The position numbers and the translations under genes were made by a program. From the NCBI RefSeq assembly GCF_029227915.1, contig NC_079883.1, forward strand, positions 4,030,001 through 4,094,000: DNA of 64,000 nucleotides, written 5' to 3'. Of this stretch, positions 8,341 through 20,988 are shown piece by piece; the first letter of the stretch is position 1, and every line of letters starts with the position of its first letter. The notes beneath the pieces were generated by a model. It was not told the origin of the DNA. It was given only the letters and a program-made list of their open reading frames with translations, and searched no databases. This stretch comes from Hydractinia symbiolongicarpus. Its lineage: Eukaryota > Cnidaria > Hydrozoa > Anthoathecata > Hydractiniidae.

Positions 8341-11300
8341 TAATTACGCAGACGCATGTTCTTTATGAATCAGTTTCAATCGCCTTCCATTATACCAGAC
8401 ATGTATATGGAGATGCAAGGCAAGATATGTTCGTATAAAAAGTTGATTAACTTACGTCAGTCTTGGTTCTTATCCTGAATATCAGATGTGAGATAAATAA
8501 AAACAATCAAAGAAACAAACCAGTGGGATAAATGGGATTAATTGTAGACAATTGTTGTGGTTGTATAAGCCTAATATCTGACTCTATTATCCCTCCAGCT
8601 ATGTTAAATGGGACAAATTAAATTCATCTGGCTTCGCATTCTTGTTAGACAAACCCTACCTTTTAATTGTGCATATCCTTATCGATTTCGCCTGTAGTTT
8701 TTCTTTTCACTCGAGTAGCTGTCGTAGCAAGACATACATACGCAAGAAATACATACGCATCATGAATCAAAACGATCCTTTGAATTTGTTTCAGTTGCAC
8801 GGCAATAAGAAAATTGTTCTTACTAACTGATGAGAATACCTAAACCAAGGTATGGCCCACTATCACGATGAGTTATTGATTAGTTCGTGCTAGGACGGGG
8901 CCGAAAACTCCAATGACGGTAGAAATCAACTGATGATCTCATTATTCAGTTAGTTTTTTTAAAAAAGAACGAAACACAAATTGCCAATATCAACACTTAT
9001 ATATTGGTAGATAACCAGAGCAAACTACAACAACATGTTCGCTCGAACAAACTGAAACTAAACCAATTTGATTGTTCAATGTACGATGGGGAAAGCGAGA
9101 GGGAATAACACACTGATTTTCACACATTAAGTCTGCGCGTTGCCCAACAACCTATAAGTAATATCAGGTGGACGTCAATAAGTGAAGTCATTCATCTCAC
9201 TTATATTTTTCAAGCTAAATAACTTAGAAACGAGTGGCAACGTCTGTTATTTTAAACCCACGTGGGCAACTCGGGTCAACTGAAACTCAAATTAAGCCAG
9301 TTTTCAAAAGCTTGAATAAAACCAGTCATTTCAAGACAGATGGGATGTTGAAGTCATCAAAACTCTTCAAACCACATTACCTATGTATCCATCCATCAAA
9401 AGCACGTGCTCTACAGATTTTCTTGATCTAGCTTTACACAACAATGAGCTTATTTATATTATAAAAATTTACATTCGGGAAGTTCATTGCTGATTTCAGA
9501 AAAAGTTATTCATTTAATGCTCGCCTCCCTATGAAGGGAATTGGCGAATAAATTTTTTTCTATTTTTATGGTATGCCCAACTGCCCAACGTTAACTTACC
9601 TTATTTCAGGTCAAATAATTTATGTCACTGGGCTGTTAATAAATATGTTGCATAACTTCTTAAACATGAAATTTCATTTCCTTTTAAAACCGACTGCATA
9701 AAACAATAAAAATTGCCAGGATAAGAAATAAATTTCATTGGGCTTCAGGGTACAAATATAGGACGTTCTGTTCTAGTTTTTGGAAAATTGACTAATTTTT
9801 CGTCTTATGCGGTTCCTGCTAATCTACGCGGGAGAATAAGCCATTTCTTCTGGCTATTTTTAAGTTATTTATCTTTACTAATTGACCTCAAACTAATGTA
9901 GTAACGACAAAAACAACAACAAAAATTCGTCGTTTAGCAAATAAAACGTAATACAATTATTAGAAATAAAAATCCTGAATCTGAAGTTTTAAAATACGAA
10001 ATTCAGAAGCCTTTTATTGGGCTTAACGATTCACATATATATGTTGTTCTGGTCTAGTTTTTGTGAATTTGACTGGTTTTGTTTTTTGCACATAAAACGT
10101 AGTGTTTTTTTTGTGGAAATCACGGGGACAGCCAACTCGGTGAATTATTATTAGGCGATGCGATGACATCTAACAAAGTAAGAAAAGGTACGGAAACATA
10201 CCAGTATATCTTGGTTATTTAAAATTTTACGAGGTTTTCCATTTTCCCTTGAAATGACATTTTCAATGAGAATAAGGTGATTATGTTGCAAGCAGTCACT
10301 ATTAATACAATAGCAACATCAAAGTTATCTTAGTGCAGCTAATGTGTCGCTTGGACCTTTTGGTTGAATCGCTTGCCATTGTGGTAAAAGTTGGATGATT
10401 TAAAGTATCATAAACGTTCTTATGTTCTTCTTTATTACTTGTTTCTTCATTCTCCATGCTATATAACAACTGGTAATAAAATATTTATTTAGATGCTAGT
10501 AAACGGTCAGCTTTCAGAATGTCTAACGCAGCAGCGTACCTACACAAATAGTCTATTGAATTCTAAAAAAAAGATTTTTACTATAAACACTAACGTTTTG
10601 TCATAACTCTTAAAAGAGAGCGCAGTGAGATAAACCAAAAATAAAACTGAAACTACTAATAATAAGAAACAGTCTTTTAAATTCCGACAAAGCATATCGG
10701 TCATGTTAATACTTCTCTATAATGATAGCCGTCGTTTACCTGTTTGTCTGTCTGTTACGGTAACAAAAAATGCAATATATAATAAACGGGCGAAATGACA
10801 AAAAAAATTCAGTTTTCAGCGAAGCACTGCATACATGGGTTGTATACATGCATGGGATATAAAATACTATGAATCTGCTGAGCACTGGGCCGTTCTAATT
10901 GTTTGTTTATTATACTTGATTTGAAATGAGCTAGGCGTTCTAGCTACCTTTAAATATAATGTTATAAGTAGCTTGGCTGGGTGACTGGTTTATTCCAAAC
11001 AAACGCAAAATTTAAAGAAGTCAATTCAAAGTGATCATTTTGATGGCCACACACTTAAATACTAAAATTTATAAATTCGCGTTAACTTCCTGTATCATAA
11101 TTAATCCCGCTTTATTAAGTTGACTACTTATTTTCGTGTAATAAGGTAAGGTTGTTATTTAGCAAATAAGATATAATTTTTTGTTTACTTTTAACATAAA
11201 CTCTTACAATCATACAGACTTGATAAGGATATGGACAATTAAAATTCAGGTTTTAACACGGCTGGAAGGTTGGAAACTCTGCATCAACAACGCAAGATCA

Positions 11301-11750
11301 TATTATTTTGATAAAGCACCTTTTGGAATTATTTAAGACAAGGTAGCTTTTATCATTTTAAAATTATTTCTTCATTATCCCGTTTTAATACTTTACCTTA
11401 ATCTCTCATATTCGTTTCCCCCAGTCAGCTGTGACGCCATTGCATTGTTTAATTCCTTCAATCCCTTACGTACTTCTGTCTGCAGCGGTTTTAAGAAGCC
11501 TGGCCCTGGGGGCTCTAAGAATTTCCGCTCGCTACCAAAATATTTAATGACAACCTGCTACGTGCCAAACATTCGGAGAGGTTTGGTGCATGAAGCTCTG
11601 AAGATAAAGCACACAAGTGACATATCATACAACAAACGCAAACAAAACGAAACGTGTCATAATAAACTCACATTTTAAAAAAAATTGCTAAGAAATTACT
11701 AACAAAAAATACAGCCTAATGGTTGAAAGTCTTGTGATTGAAACGTTTAT
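8341..11750. other. Long AT-rich stretch with no recognised gene
   Basis: About 3.4 kb without a convincing coding frame, RNA gene or repeat array. Only short chance frames are present. Confidence 0.5.
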
Positions 11751-11754
11751 GGTC

Positions 11755-12400
11755 TTAAACGGCATTTAGTTGACAAAAAAATCAAACTTTTGTATCATCA
11801 TCATTTTCAGCATACTTTATTTGTTAACTGTGCCAAATTTGGCCAAAATTGAAGTGGTTTTAATTTTTGGACCAATTTTGGCCTAAAAGTCATTTAGGTG
11901 GCAAAAATCAAAATTTTGATGTCACCATTATGTTCAGCATACTTTTTTTGTTAACTGTGCCAAATTTTGTCAAAAATGAAGTAGTTTTAATTTTTAGACC
12001 AATTTTGGCCTAAAATGACATTTAGGTAACAAGAAATCAAAATTTTGATGTCACCATCATGTTCAGCATACTTCATTTGTTAACTGTGCCAAATTTCGTT
12101 GAAAATAAAGCAGTTTTAATTTTTAGACCAATTTTGGCCTAAAATGGCATTTAGGTGACAAAAATCAAAGTTATGATGTCACCATCATGTTCAGCATACT
12201 TCATTTGTTAACTGTGCCAAATTTCGTTGAAAATAAAGTAGTTTTAATTATTGGACCAATTTTGGACTAAAATGGCATTTAGGTGACAAAAATCAAAGTT
12301 ATGATGTCACCATTATGTTCAGCATACTTTTTTTGTTAACTGTGCCAAATTTTGTCGAAAACAATTACCAATTTCGGCCTGAAACGTCATTTAGATGACT
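11755..12400. repeat. 128-bp tandem repeat, about five copies
   Basis: The motif TTCAGCATACTT recurs at about 11806, 11933, 12062, 12190 and 12318, giving steps of 127-129 bp. Each unit also carries TTAACTGTGCCAAATTT, a TTGGACCAATTTTGGCC-like stretch and CATTTAGGTGAC. Units differ by scattered substitutions, so the array is old. Confidence 0.85.
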
Positions 12401-13175
12401 TCCCAGTACTTGGGAGCTTGGGTGCGAAGTTTAAATCTGTGACGTTGCATAAGACCATTTGGGACAGGGTTAGTTAGTTAGTCGGTTATACCAATACTAT
12501 CCTCCTCTCAGAAGAACGTGAAATCCCAGGGTCGATTTTTTCTCAAAAAATGCTCCGAAAGAAAAAGACGACGGTTTTAAAGAATTTCCTACGCCTTCGG
12601 GCTAACTTATTCTTAACTTATTTATTAAAAAGATTTACGGATTACTTATTATATTTTTTTTTTTATATATATACAATTTAAGTTTAGGCAGAAGAACCAT
12701 TTATATCTAATGGAAGCCAAATAAATGATAAATAAAAAAATGAAAAAATAAATAAAAAATATAAATATAGACAATTAAAATTCAGGTTTTAATACGGCTG
12801 GAAGGTTGATTAAGTCAAGTTATTAGCATTGTATAACCTTTACAAAAGTACATTGTCTTAATCTCATTTAGTCTAGCTGGCCTGTTTCTTTTAAATATAA
12901 TTTTTCTCACCAAGATGTGAACCAACAAGTTCCACTGCTGTCATACATTGTGTTTACCTTTTTACAGAAACAAAGAACAGCGTCCCAAGTTGTCTATTAA
13001 CAAACTCTCTGTCGAACCGTCTTTTTTCGTTAGTTGCTCTCAACCATCCATAGCATTTATTTGAAGGTGTACATGCTCTGAGAAATAATTTTTTTTAAAT
13101 AATTATCTTATTTTCTTCACCCTTGTGTTGCCTATTACCCTAAAAACACCGTTTAGTATACCATTAGTTATGTCT
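12401..13175. other. Gap with A/T-rich simple sequence
   Basis: Holds an AAATAAAT-type low-complexity stretch (12640-12780) and otherwise nothing I can name. Confidence 0.4.
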
Positions 13176-13265
13176 AATTCAGCCCTGGAAGCTACTTATT
13201 TAAATCTAAAGAAAACATTATGACCGAATGTACGGTTATGTACATTCGGTCGTAACGTTTTACTG
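13176..13265. repeat. Foldback repeat, copy 1
   Basis: An arm of 20 bp (13214-13233) pairs, with two mismatches, with 13240-13259 around a GGTTAT loop. The flank on the left (GCTACTTATTTAAATCTAA) is repeated in front of the second foldback at 13654. Confidence 0.7.
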
Positions 13266-13489
13266 CATAAGAAACCCTTTTATAGAATACAAGAACAAGT
13301 ATTGATGTGGTTAATAGAACGCAAACAGTAGAAATGCATGAGATAAGTAAGTAACGAAACGATTAACATCCTCCGGGATTCTGTTACATTAACGCCTGAG
13401 ATACATAAAGCATTGCTTTAACTTTGCTTGGCTGCAACAAACCGTTTCGTTGTCAGTATATGATGGGCTGACAACACCACATATAGAGT

Positions 13490-13565
13490 GCGCAGTGCGC
13501 AATGGGGACTCGAACTCGCAACCTTATGATTACAACCCAAATAGGCTACCACTATTCCATCTCCA
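13490..13565 (-). repeat. tRNA-derived (SINE-like) fragment
   Basis: On the minus strand TAGTGGTAGCC resembles an internal A box and GAGTTCGAGTCC a B box of a tRNA, 30-odd bp apart. The stems do not pair well enough for a working tRNA, so this is a decayed tRNA-derived repeat. Confidence 0.5.
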
Positions 13566-13605
13566 CTAGTAAAACGGGTGGTGTGCTAGGGAGTTTACTA
13601 TTACT

Positions 13606-13697
13606 TATTCCAAATTCAGACCTGTGCGCTACTTATTTGAATCTAATGAAAACGTTATGACCGTATGTACGGTTTTGTACATACGGCCATAACGTAA
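13606..13697. repeat. Foldback repeat, copy 2
   Basis: A 17-bp arm (13654-13670) and 13677-13693 pair with a single mismatch around GGTTTT. Same design and flank as copy 1 at 13176. Confidence 0.7.
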
Positions 13698-13769
13698 ACA
13701 GTAAATTTCTGTATATACACATGCGCAGCAAATTTAGTCCTTTAATTGGTGCTTTTTTATAAGAATTAG

Positions 13770-14425
13770 TCGGTGGCCCGTAGAAAAATCCACGGGATCG
13801 CCCATTCTTTTTATACCGCAATTTGTGCGTCTCGCTACTTGCAGTACCATTTTGCGTAACAGACAGACGCATACCGGTATTATAATATAGACTAGTCGTT
13901 TGCCCGTGGAAAAATCCACGGGGTCGCCCGTTTTTAAATTTACCCGTGGCAACAAAGTGGATAAAAATATATCGCATTTGATATTCGTGTTTCCGTAGCA
14001 CGATTTTTTAACTCAGCTGGGGGTCCGCGCAGAGACAGACAGACGGAATACGGCTATTATTAAAAAGAAGTCATTGCCCGTGGAAAAATCCACGGGTTCG
14101 CACGTCCTTTATATTTAGCCGTCGCAATAAAGTGGATAAAATTATATCGAATTTGATATCCGTGTTTCCGTAGCACAATTTTCTAACTCAGCGAGAGGTC
14201 CGCGCAGGGACAGACAGACGGAATACGGCTATTATAATAGAGACTAGTCGTTAGCCCGTGGAAAAATCCACGGGTTCGCCTGTCCTTTAAATTTACCCGT
14301 GGCAACAAAGTGGATAAGAATATATCGCATTTGATATTCGTGTTTCCGTAACATCGTTTTCTAACTCAGCAGGGGGTCCGCGCAGAGACAGACAGACGGA
14401 ATACGGCAATTATTAAAGAGATGCA
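13770..14425. mobile_element. Tandem cluster of a Helitron/SINE-like non-autonomous repeat
   Basis: GCCCGTGGAAAAATCCACGG, itself a perfect palindrome (CCCGTGG / CCACGGG), starts units at about 13777 (one substitution), 13903, 14077 and 14254. The longer units are 174-177 bp and end in CAGACAGACGGAATACGGC. A TAGTCGTT-like start and a short ACAG/GACA tail with tandem cores recall the Helitron-derived pearl/DINE-type elements of marine invertebrates; that comparison is from memory and needs a search. A fragment of the same start lies at 19488-19512. Confidence 0.6.
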
Positions 14426-14815
14426 ATATAAGGTGGGATTTCAGGTACCAAAGCAATTAATTTTCTCGAAAAAAAGTAATAAAAATAAATTGGTTTAGCG
14501 AATATGCGAATTACAGACCATTTTTTATAAACAAAACAAATAATTTTCTTGTTTATAACGATTAAAAGATAAGTCTAAGTTTACACAAAAGAAAGTTTAA
14601 CACGGAAGAATGCGAATAAAATTGTCGCTTTCAGTTTAGATGCAGCCTATTTGAATTTATTTAAATCTTTTTTTGAGGCCATACTAACAAATTGTATGAA
14701 AAAATCTCAGTAAAGCTTGGTAACTTAATGTTAAATTTAACGCATGACAGTAAAAGTATTAAGAAGAATTTAGCAAATTATTAAGAATTTCTTAGCTCGC
14801 AACAGTCTTAATATT

Positions 14816-15241
14816 ATGTTGAAAACTACAGAAATATCATCACGGGAGCGTTCTTACAAACAAGTATCTAATGAAGTTCTAAACGAAAAAATTACAGTCC
14901 AAACTTTAAAAGAGAGATACAAAGAAGAAATAAAAATATTAAAAAAACTAAAACAAGAAAACGAAGAATTGAGTAAGGTATTCCAAAATGCAAAAAAACA
15001 AAACAACGAAGTTGAACGTGTTGTCGAACAAGAAATAGCGGCACTGCAAAAAAAGTATGAGAGCATACGTCAAACAGCCGACACCGTTGGAAAACAGTTT
15101 TTAACATTGCAGGAAGAAACGGCACATATAAGAGATGTTATGAGAAGAAATAAAATCCCGCTCAAATCAAGTGGTCGGTTATCACCTTCACCCACAGGAA
15201 GAAAAACGTCGATACTTTTAAATGCAAAGAATACCAAATAA
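14816..15241 (+). CDS. Small coiled-coil protein, unrecognised
   Basis: This intronless 141-residue frame starts at an ATG about 25 bp after a possible splice acceptor (TTTCTTAG). Residues 20-115 are a continuous coiled coil with heptad leucines and isoleucines and many Lys/Glu (for example LKERYKEEIKILKKLKQENE). The C-terminal tail is basic and Ser/Pro-rich (SSGRLSPSPTGRKTS). I cannot name a family; length and layout would suit a cytoskeletal, centrosomal or ciliary adaptor, which is only a guess. An AATAAA-like signal (GAAATAAAC) follows near 15278. Codon content is unlike the surrounding non-coding DNA, supporting a real host gene. Confidence 0.6.
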   Translation: MLKTTEISSRERSYKQVSNEVLNEKITVQTLKERYKEEIKILKKLKQENEELSKVFQNAKKQNNEVERVVEQEIAALQKKYESIRQTADTVGKQFLTLQEETAHIRDVMRRNKIPLKSSGRLSPSPTGRKTSILLNAKNTK

Positions 15242-17710
15242 TCGTTTTAGTTTTAAAAAAGTTGGATGAAGGTTGAGAAATAAACAAGGTATATTGGTAG
15301 CTTAACATTTACAATCATTGGTGAGATATTCCAGATATAAACAACAAGTGTCTAAAGCAGAGTATCCCAAAAAAAGAGTTTATAAAAAGAGAGAGATTTT
15401 ATAACAAAAAAAAATATAACAGAAGAAAGACTTTAAAAAAGAAAAAAGATTTTATAACAAAAAGAAAGATTTTACCAATTTTAATTTCAATTTCTCACAA
15501 GAAGCTAAAGCAACTTGAAAAAAAGAGTTTCTCCTTTTGGATACTGAGCCATGGATTTAACCATTGGTTAGGCGAAGGAACTTCAATTCTTGTAGAGCCA
15601 CGTAATATATTTCTGTAATCATTTTTACTCCAGATTTGATGGACAGAGAAAGTTACATTGATGTATATTTTGAATTCAATCCTTCTACTTGAATGCTAAC
15701 TATTCCAAGCAATTTTTAATAGACATCTCCCTGTCTTGACTTCAGCATGCTATCAATTTGATCAATTGTTGTACAAATACACCACTTTGTTTGATCCCTG
15801 AAAAGTAAAACATGTTGCATGACCATTCTACAATCCTGTTTATGTTTTTTCTAGAAAATGACAGTTTTTCGGCTACTCAATTTCACTTTGCAGTCCCATA
15901 CGTCAAGTTTGTTGCGTTAAGACATTCCAGCGTTACGATACTATATCGAAAACTCTTGACAATTTGAACACATTTTTGTATGCTGACATCAGCAAAAAGT
16001 AGTAATGTTACAGTTCTTATTGTAACTAAAACCTAAGATTCCATGTTCATCTGAGAATAATTTCAAATGAAAACGTTCAACGTGGTAGTATCTAATGAAG
16101 AAAGAGCGTATACTGTTGTTGCTAACGTTTTCGAAATTTAATAATACTGTGAGTAAGATAGATGCGACCACAATGCTAACATTATCGCAAGAAACATTTT
16201 AAAACTAAATAATTTTAAAAGTATTCAAACACTCTTTGCTTCTTATTTGGTAAACTCTCATTTTGTGAAATAATGTTATAAGACTGAAAAAAAATTCCTT
16301 CTTGTATGGTCCCTTTTCCCCTTCATTTACAAACAGCAAAAGCATATTCAAAACCTTAAAAACCAGAGATAGATTATTGGTGAAATAGGTCTACAACCCC
16401 GGCCCTAATTGCTATGGCAGCTATGGTGGAGGTGGGAATAATTATCTATTGTTTGATTGTGTTCTTGCAGTAAGCTGGCTGGAGAATAACTTCTGTTCGC
16501 TATGCTTCTCATTTTTTTTTCTCGCATAAAGCGATGATGACTGCAGTTGCGGCCATAAACCTTGTCCAAATTTTTTGCAGCTTGATGATTTATTGGTCAT
16601 CACCGCTAGGGTGTTTTTCTTTAATTTAAAGATTTACTATTTTAGGTAATAGATTGCATTAAATACAAGAAAAAAAGAGAGAAGTAGTCCTAGGCTATCA
16701 TATTTTCCATTGACAGACTTTGTCTATTAACAGTTGGAAGGAATTGGGTTAAGATATCCCTAGAAAACCGCGATTAAAGCTTTTCCCAAAGCGTTCTGAT
16801 TCAAGCTCCTAAACTTCTTCTAGTCATATACTGTAGTAATTCGAAACATTATACAATAGTATTAGATCTAGAATAATATTTTAAGGAAATAAATTTTCCC
16901 GAAAGACTTTTTTTGCAAGTTTTGTGAGTCATTAGTTCTGTCACTCTAATGTTGACGTGTCATTTATTAGCGAAAATATAACATGCATAATGCAGTAATA
17001 ATATTAGACTAAAAAATACAAAGTTCAAACAGTTGTTTAGACAAATCATTATTTGAGTGAGAAATATTTTGCGCCTAAAATTCTAAATAACATGTACATA
17101 TTTTCAATTTTAATAATTTTAACATCTTCCTTACATTTTGATATTTTAGATTTTCTCAGTAATAAAAAAATACCACAATTAAAAACAGCTAAATAAAACA
17201 TGAGAGAACCGTACAATTAGAAAATATCTTGAACTTGATTGGTTAACAGGAGTAAAATATGCATCGTATTTCGGATGTAGAGTGCCTAATTATAAATAAA
17301 TAATCGTACACATGTCATTCAATATGACGTATATTTTTGTCGTTTTTTAAACTTTTACAAATACTTTTACGCTGTTGATATGATGGTTGTCCATTCATTA
17401 TGAAACCGACGTTTCGGTTACATCATCGAATTAGGGAAAGGCGTATTTTCTGCAATATGATAAAAAACTCAAAAATTTACGCCATGTTGAACGAAGTATC
17501 TATGGCAACGACTACATGTTAAACTTTTAAATATATATATTTGTGCATTTTACTTACGAATTTCATGTGTGTTTGAAAAAATTTAGGATGCCATAAAAGA
17601 GATACTTATGGAAAACGTATATAATGTTTCTACTTTTTTAGTTGCACGTCACCTGCATCGTCGTAGTCGACGTTGTCGTTCCGACTGTTTTCGTTGTTTT
17701 GCTGTCATAT
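15242..17710. other. Non-coding gap between two small genes
   Basis: About 2.5 kb with purine-rich simple sequence just after the coiled-coil gene (15350-15480: AAAGAGAGA-type) and no convincing gene, repeat array or RNA. Confidence 0.4.
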
Positions 17711-18358
17711 TCACTTAAATATTTTATCGCCTTGAGTTAAAGCATAGGTGCCGAAAATACCAGTTTTTTTGTAAGTTTCTCTGCCCCTCATGTCCGTATT
17801 ACATTCTGCGGGAACTCTCGTCATTCGGGATAATCGCCCAACCATCTCATCTAATTCTTCCTTATTAATTTCTTTTTCATTAGCTTTCTTTTTATTTAAA
17901 ATTTGATCATAAAATGATTTGTTGTTTTCTATATTCTTGTTGCTGTAGTTACTAATAAATAATCTTTCTATGATTCCATCCATTTCGGATTTTGTCACTG
18001 TATTTTCCGATTTTTTTGGAGCATCTTTTCTCACATTTCGGTTGTTATAGTTCGGTATAAAAAGCCTTTCAGTTAAATCCTCAACATCTTTTTTATTTTT
18101 CTTCTGCCAACCCATTCCACCCGGTCTATCGTTTTCTTGCGCAGCGTATGCTTTCTTCGATAATTCCTTTCTTTTTTCATTCGGATCTTTTTCAAATAAC
18201 CGCCCAACTATCTCGTCGATTTCTTTCTTCTCTAAAACTATTCCTTTAGAGGTTGCATCTTGCGGTCGCTGTTGATTTGCTCGCTTACTTTCGTAAAGCC
18301 TTTCAGAGATTTGGCGAATCTCTTTAGCTGTTTTTCCTTGCTTATTTTTCTTTGGCAT
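17711..18358 (-). CDS. Lysine-rich protein with five RL(F/Y) repeats, unrecognised
   Basis: This 215-residue intronless frame starts with a basic MPKKNKQGK. A motif of the type I/L-x-x-RL-(F/Y/S) recurs five times: ISERLYES, IVGRLFEK, LTERLFIPNYNN, IIERLFISNYSN and MVGRLSRM, spaced about 30-45 residues apart and each preceded by a Lys/Glu-rich helix. The third and fourth repeats are near-identical. The tail ends in a GIFGTYALTQGDKIFK segment. I do not recognise the family; repeats of short helical RLF/RLY units are seen in some microtubule- or cilia-associated proteins, which is a weak analogy. The intact frame over 648 bp in AT-rich DNA argues for a true host gene. Confidence 0.6.
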   Translation of the reverse strand: MPKKNKQGKTAKEIRQISERLYESKRANQQRPQDATSKGIVLEKKEIDEIVGRLFEKDPNEKRKELSKKAYAAQENDRPGGMGWQKKNKKDVEDLTERLFIPNYNNRNVRKDAPKKSENTVTKSEMDGIIERLFISNYSNKNIENNKSFYDQILNKKKANEKEINKEELDEMVGRLSRMTRVPAECNTDMRGRETYKKTGIFGTYALTQGDKIFK

Positions 18359-20988
18359 ATTCCTTCTATCTTTCTCCTTCCATTAATTTATTTAAAAAGA
18401 TTAAACCTCTTATCAACTATTTTTTTACTAAGGATATAAGAAAAAATTTCTCCCTCAATCTCTATAAAGATATGGTAAACTTCCACATAACCACAAATTG
18501 CTTTGTTCGCATTGTTGACATCAAACAAATATTTAAAATATGTATTTGTTCTGTGCATATCACAAATATATGAAACATTCTTTGGTTGTCTGGGAAAATA
18601 CTATCACATTAAACAATAAGGAGAGTTAGGAATGTCCGTTTAGCTATATGAGAAACCATTTTTACAGGAAGCCAATTGCCAATTACTATAAAGTTAAAAA
18701 AGATTTTCAATTCTATATTTCGCGGGTTCTGACACATGTTAATAATTGTGAAATAATTCTTCAGTTCTCCTACGCTATGAAATATTTCGGTAGAAAGCGA
18801 AAGTTAAATGGTTAAATAAAGTTGAAACAAAAATTGGCTAATTGGCAAGTTTGTTTTTTCAAAAAAATGTTCAACGGATATGCTTAATATATTTTTGTGT
18901 TTTAGTTGCATAGGATAAAACTAGCATTCTTTCCAAAGAGCAATTCCTGGCAATAGCGAATCCCTTGTCACCGTTATCCAATTAAGTGCGTCGACAACTA
19001 ATAATCGGTGCGTAGATAAAATCTATCCACGTAGCTGTAGTAAATCCACAAAGCAATTGTTATCGATTCCAGTGGCGACAAATATTAATCCGGGTACTAA
19101 TAACATTTCTCCTCAGATGCAACGAAATAGGCATTAGTTTGGTATTTTTAATACGACAATCAACTTAATGAGTTGATTAAATGTGTTTATAGAAATATAA
19201 AATATATGAGCGTCTAAGTACTGACTTCTTTGAACCTATTTACATGTTATAAAATTGACATTCCTGCTTCAATTGACCCAAATTAGGAGTTAAGTAAACA
19301 TCAAAATGGTTTAGGGCTGTGCACTTTGCCTGCTTTTTTGTGTCTCAATTTGTCTTATTGGTTAATACTACTGATGTCGGTCACTATAATCTCATATGAA
19401 CGATCGTTTTGATAAACAGCCTTCTCTTAGAAGAATGTATAACGTACACATGTTCGCCCACATACCGATTGAATTAAGTGTAATATCAAAGACTAGTCGT
19501 ATGCCCGTGGAAATGCTACCGGATATAACCAGTAGCTAGAATATATTAAAATGGTGGCGGAAAAGCATATGTTTTCTAGTTGCAGGAAATAATGGAGCAT
19601 GATGATAAACAAAGCTCTCTGGTCCGTGATGTTCCTGTAAAATTGTAAAGCTCAGCATTCCTTGTCATTAAAGAATTTTGATTTTGTTGAACTTTATCAG
19701 GAATTGATAATTCGATATTTAACTTTGGAACATTAATGCGCCAATTTAAAGAAAATGAATGTGTTCAATGTTGAGATCGAACAGGTTTAGCAGCATCTCA
19801 ATTAAGTCCATTGTGGGTTTTTTGATAGAACTGAACGTCGTTCCCCACTAAGCGATCTGTTACCAGTTGACATTTTTTTTGTTGATATTCTGATGTTGTT
19901 ATTATTTTGCTAAAGAAGTTAGTATCTAGATAGCTGAACAGGCTATCAAATAAAGTATTTAACAAAAAAAGAGGCATTGTCAGAGCTACCATTGTACTTA
20001 GTATATGCGCTGCAATAGTTTAAATGAAATAGTCAATACAAAAATCACACAAAAAATACAGCATGATTGTACATATAGATATAAAATGCGAAAATAATTT
20101 TTGACACTTCAAAAAATGTTCAGCTACGGCGCCTCATGAAAGTCCGACTTTAACAGGCCGATTTCCATGCAGTGCTTTTGTTGATATAACATATTTACTT
20201 ATTATTTTTTTTTAATTGTTTATACAAGCTTAGGGTCATTTCTTAGTATATATTGATACATTATTTTCTGTTTCTTATATTAGTGTGACATAATAAAAAA
20301 GCAATTATATAAATATTTTACAAATCTCAAATTTAAGCAAATTTTTACCCACTTCACCAAATCACTAATGGTCTCGGCAACACTTGTGGTAAGTTTTATG
20401 TCTATTAAACAACAACTTTAGAAACTGAGAACTGGGTGCACTTAGCGCAAAAGTCAAATTAAGACAAATTTTCCACCTCGACGGCGAAGCACGGGGTACC
20501 TTTAGCACTACACGGTTTCCCGTCTAAGTGTCACAATGTCCACTGAAAACATAAATGCGCGTACAAGTATAAAGCGGCTGTGATTTAAGCAAATTCATTG
20601 GTCGAAAATGAAATTACGTCATTATAAACTGCAGCGCTCTTCGATCGCGCAGTATGGCGTTCAAGGCGCACGGTTAAAAGTGCACGTCAGTGCACAACAT
20701 TTTATGAGCGCTTTTGATCGTTTCGTCCGCCATGAACATCAAAATGATTTTAATATTTTCGACGGACGCGAAGGAGCGCCAACAGAAAATGATGTAAATA
20801 GAGCATTTTGACCGATAAAATTGCTTGAAAAACATTATATAGAAACAAGATGGAGAATAAAAATGTCTTTAATACAGAGGAATATGAAGCTAGGGAAAAT
20901 GGAAAAATAGAAAGAAATATGACATATATTGCCAATTTAAGACGTATGATAGTCAGGTTAGATTCCTGCTACCATCAACTGATGTATC
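18359..20988. other. Non-coding gap with one repeat fragment
   Basis: A GACTAGTCGTATGCCCGTGG fragment (about 19491-19510) matches the start of the repeat units at 13903-14254. Otherwise I see only short chance frames in 2.6 kb. Confidence 0.4.

Noticed and set aside
20440-20540. Minus-strand stretch that resembles the 3' third of 5S rRNA (GACGGGAAACCG, then GGTACCCCGTGCT)
   Set aside because: Only the 3' part resembles 5S rRNA, and no internal control region or 5' half could be found. It could be a 5S-derived SINE remnant or chance.
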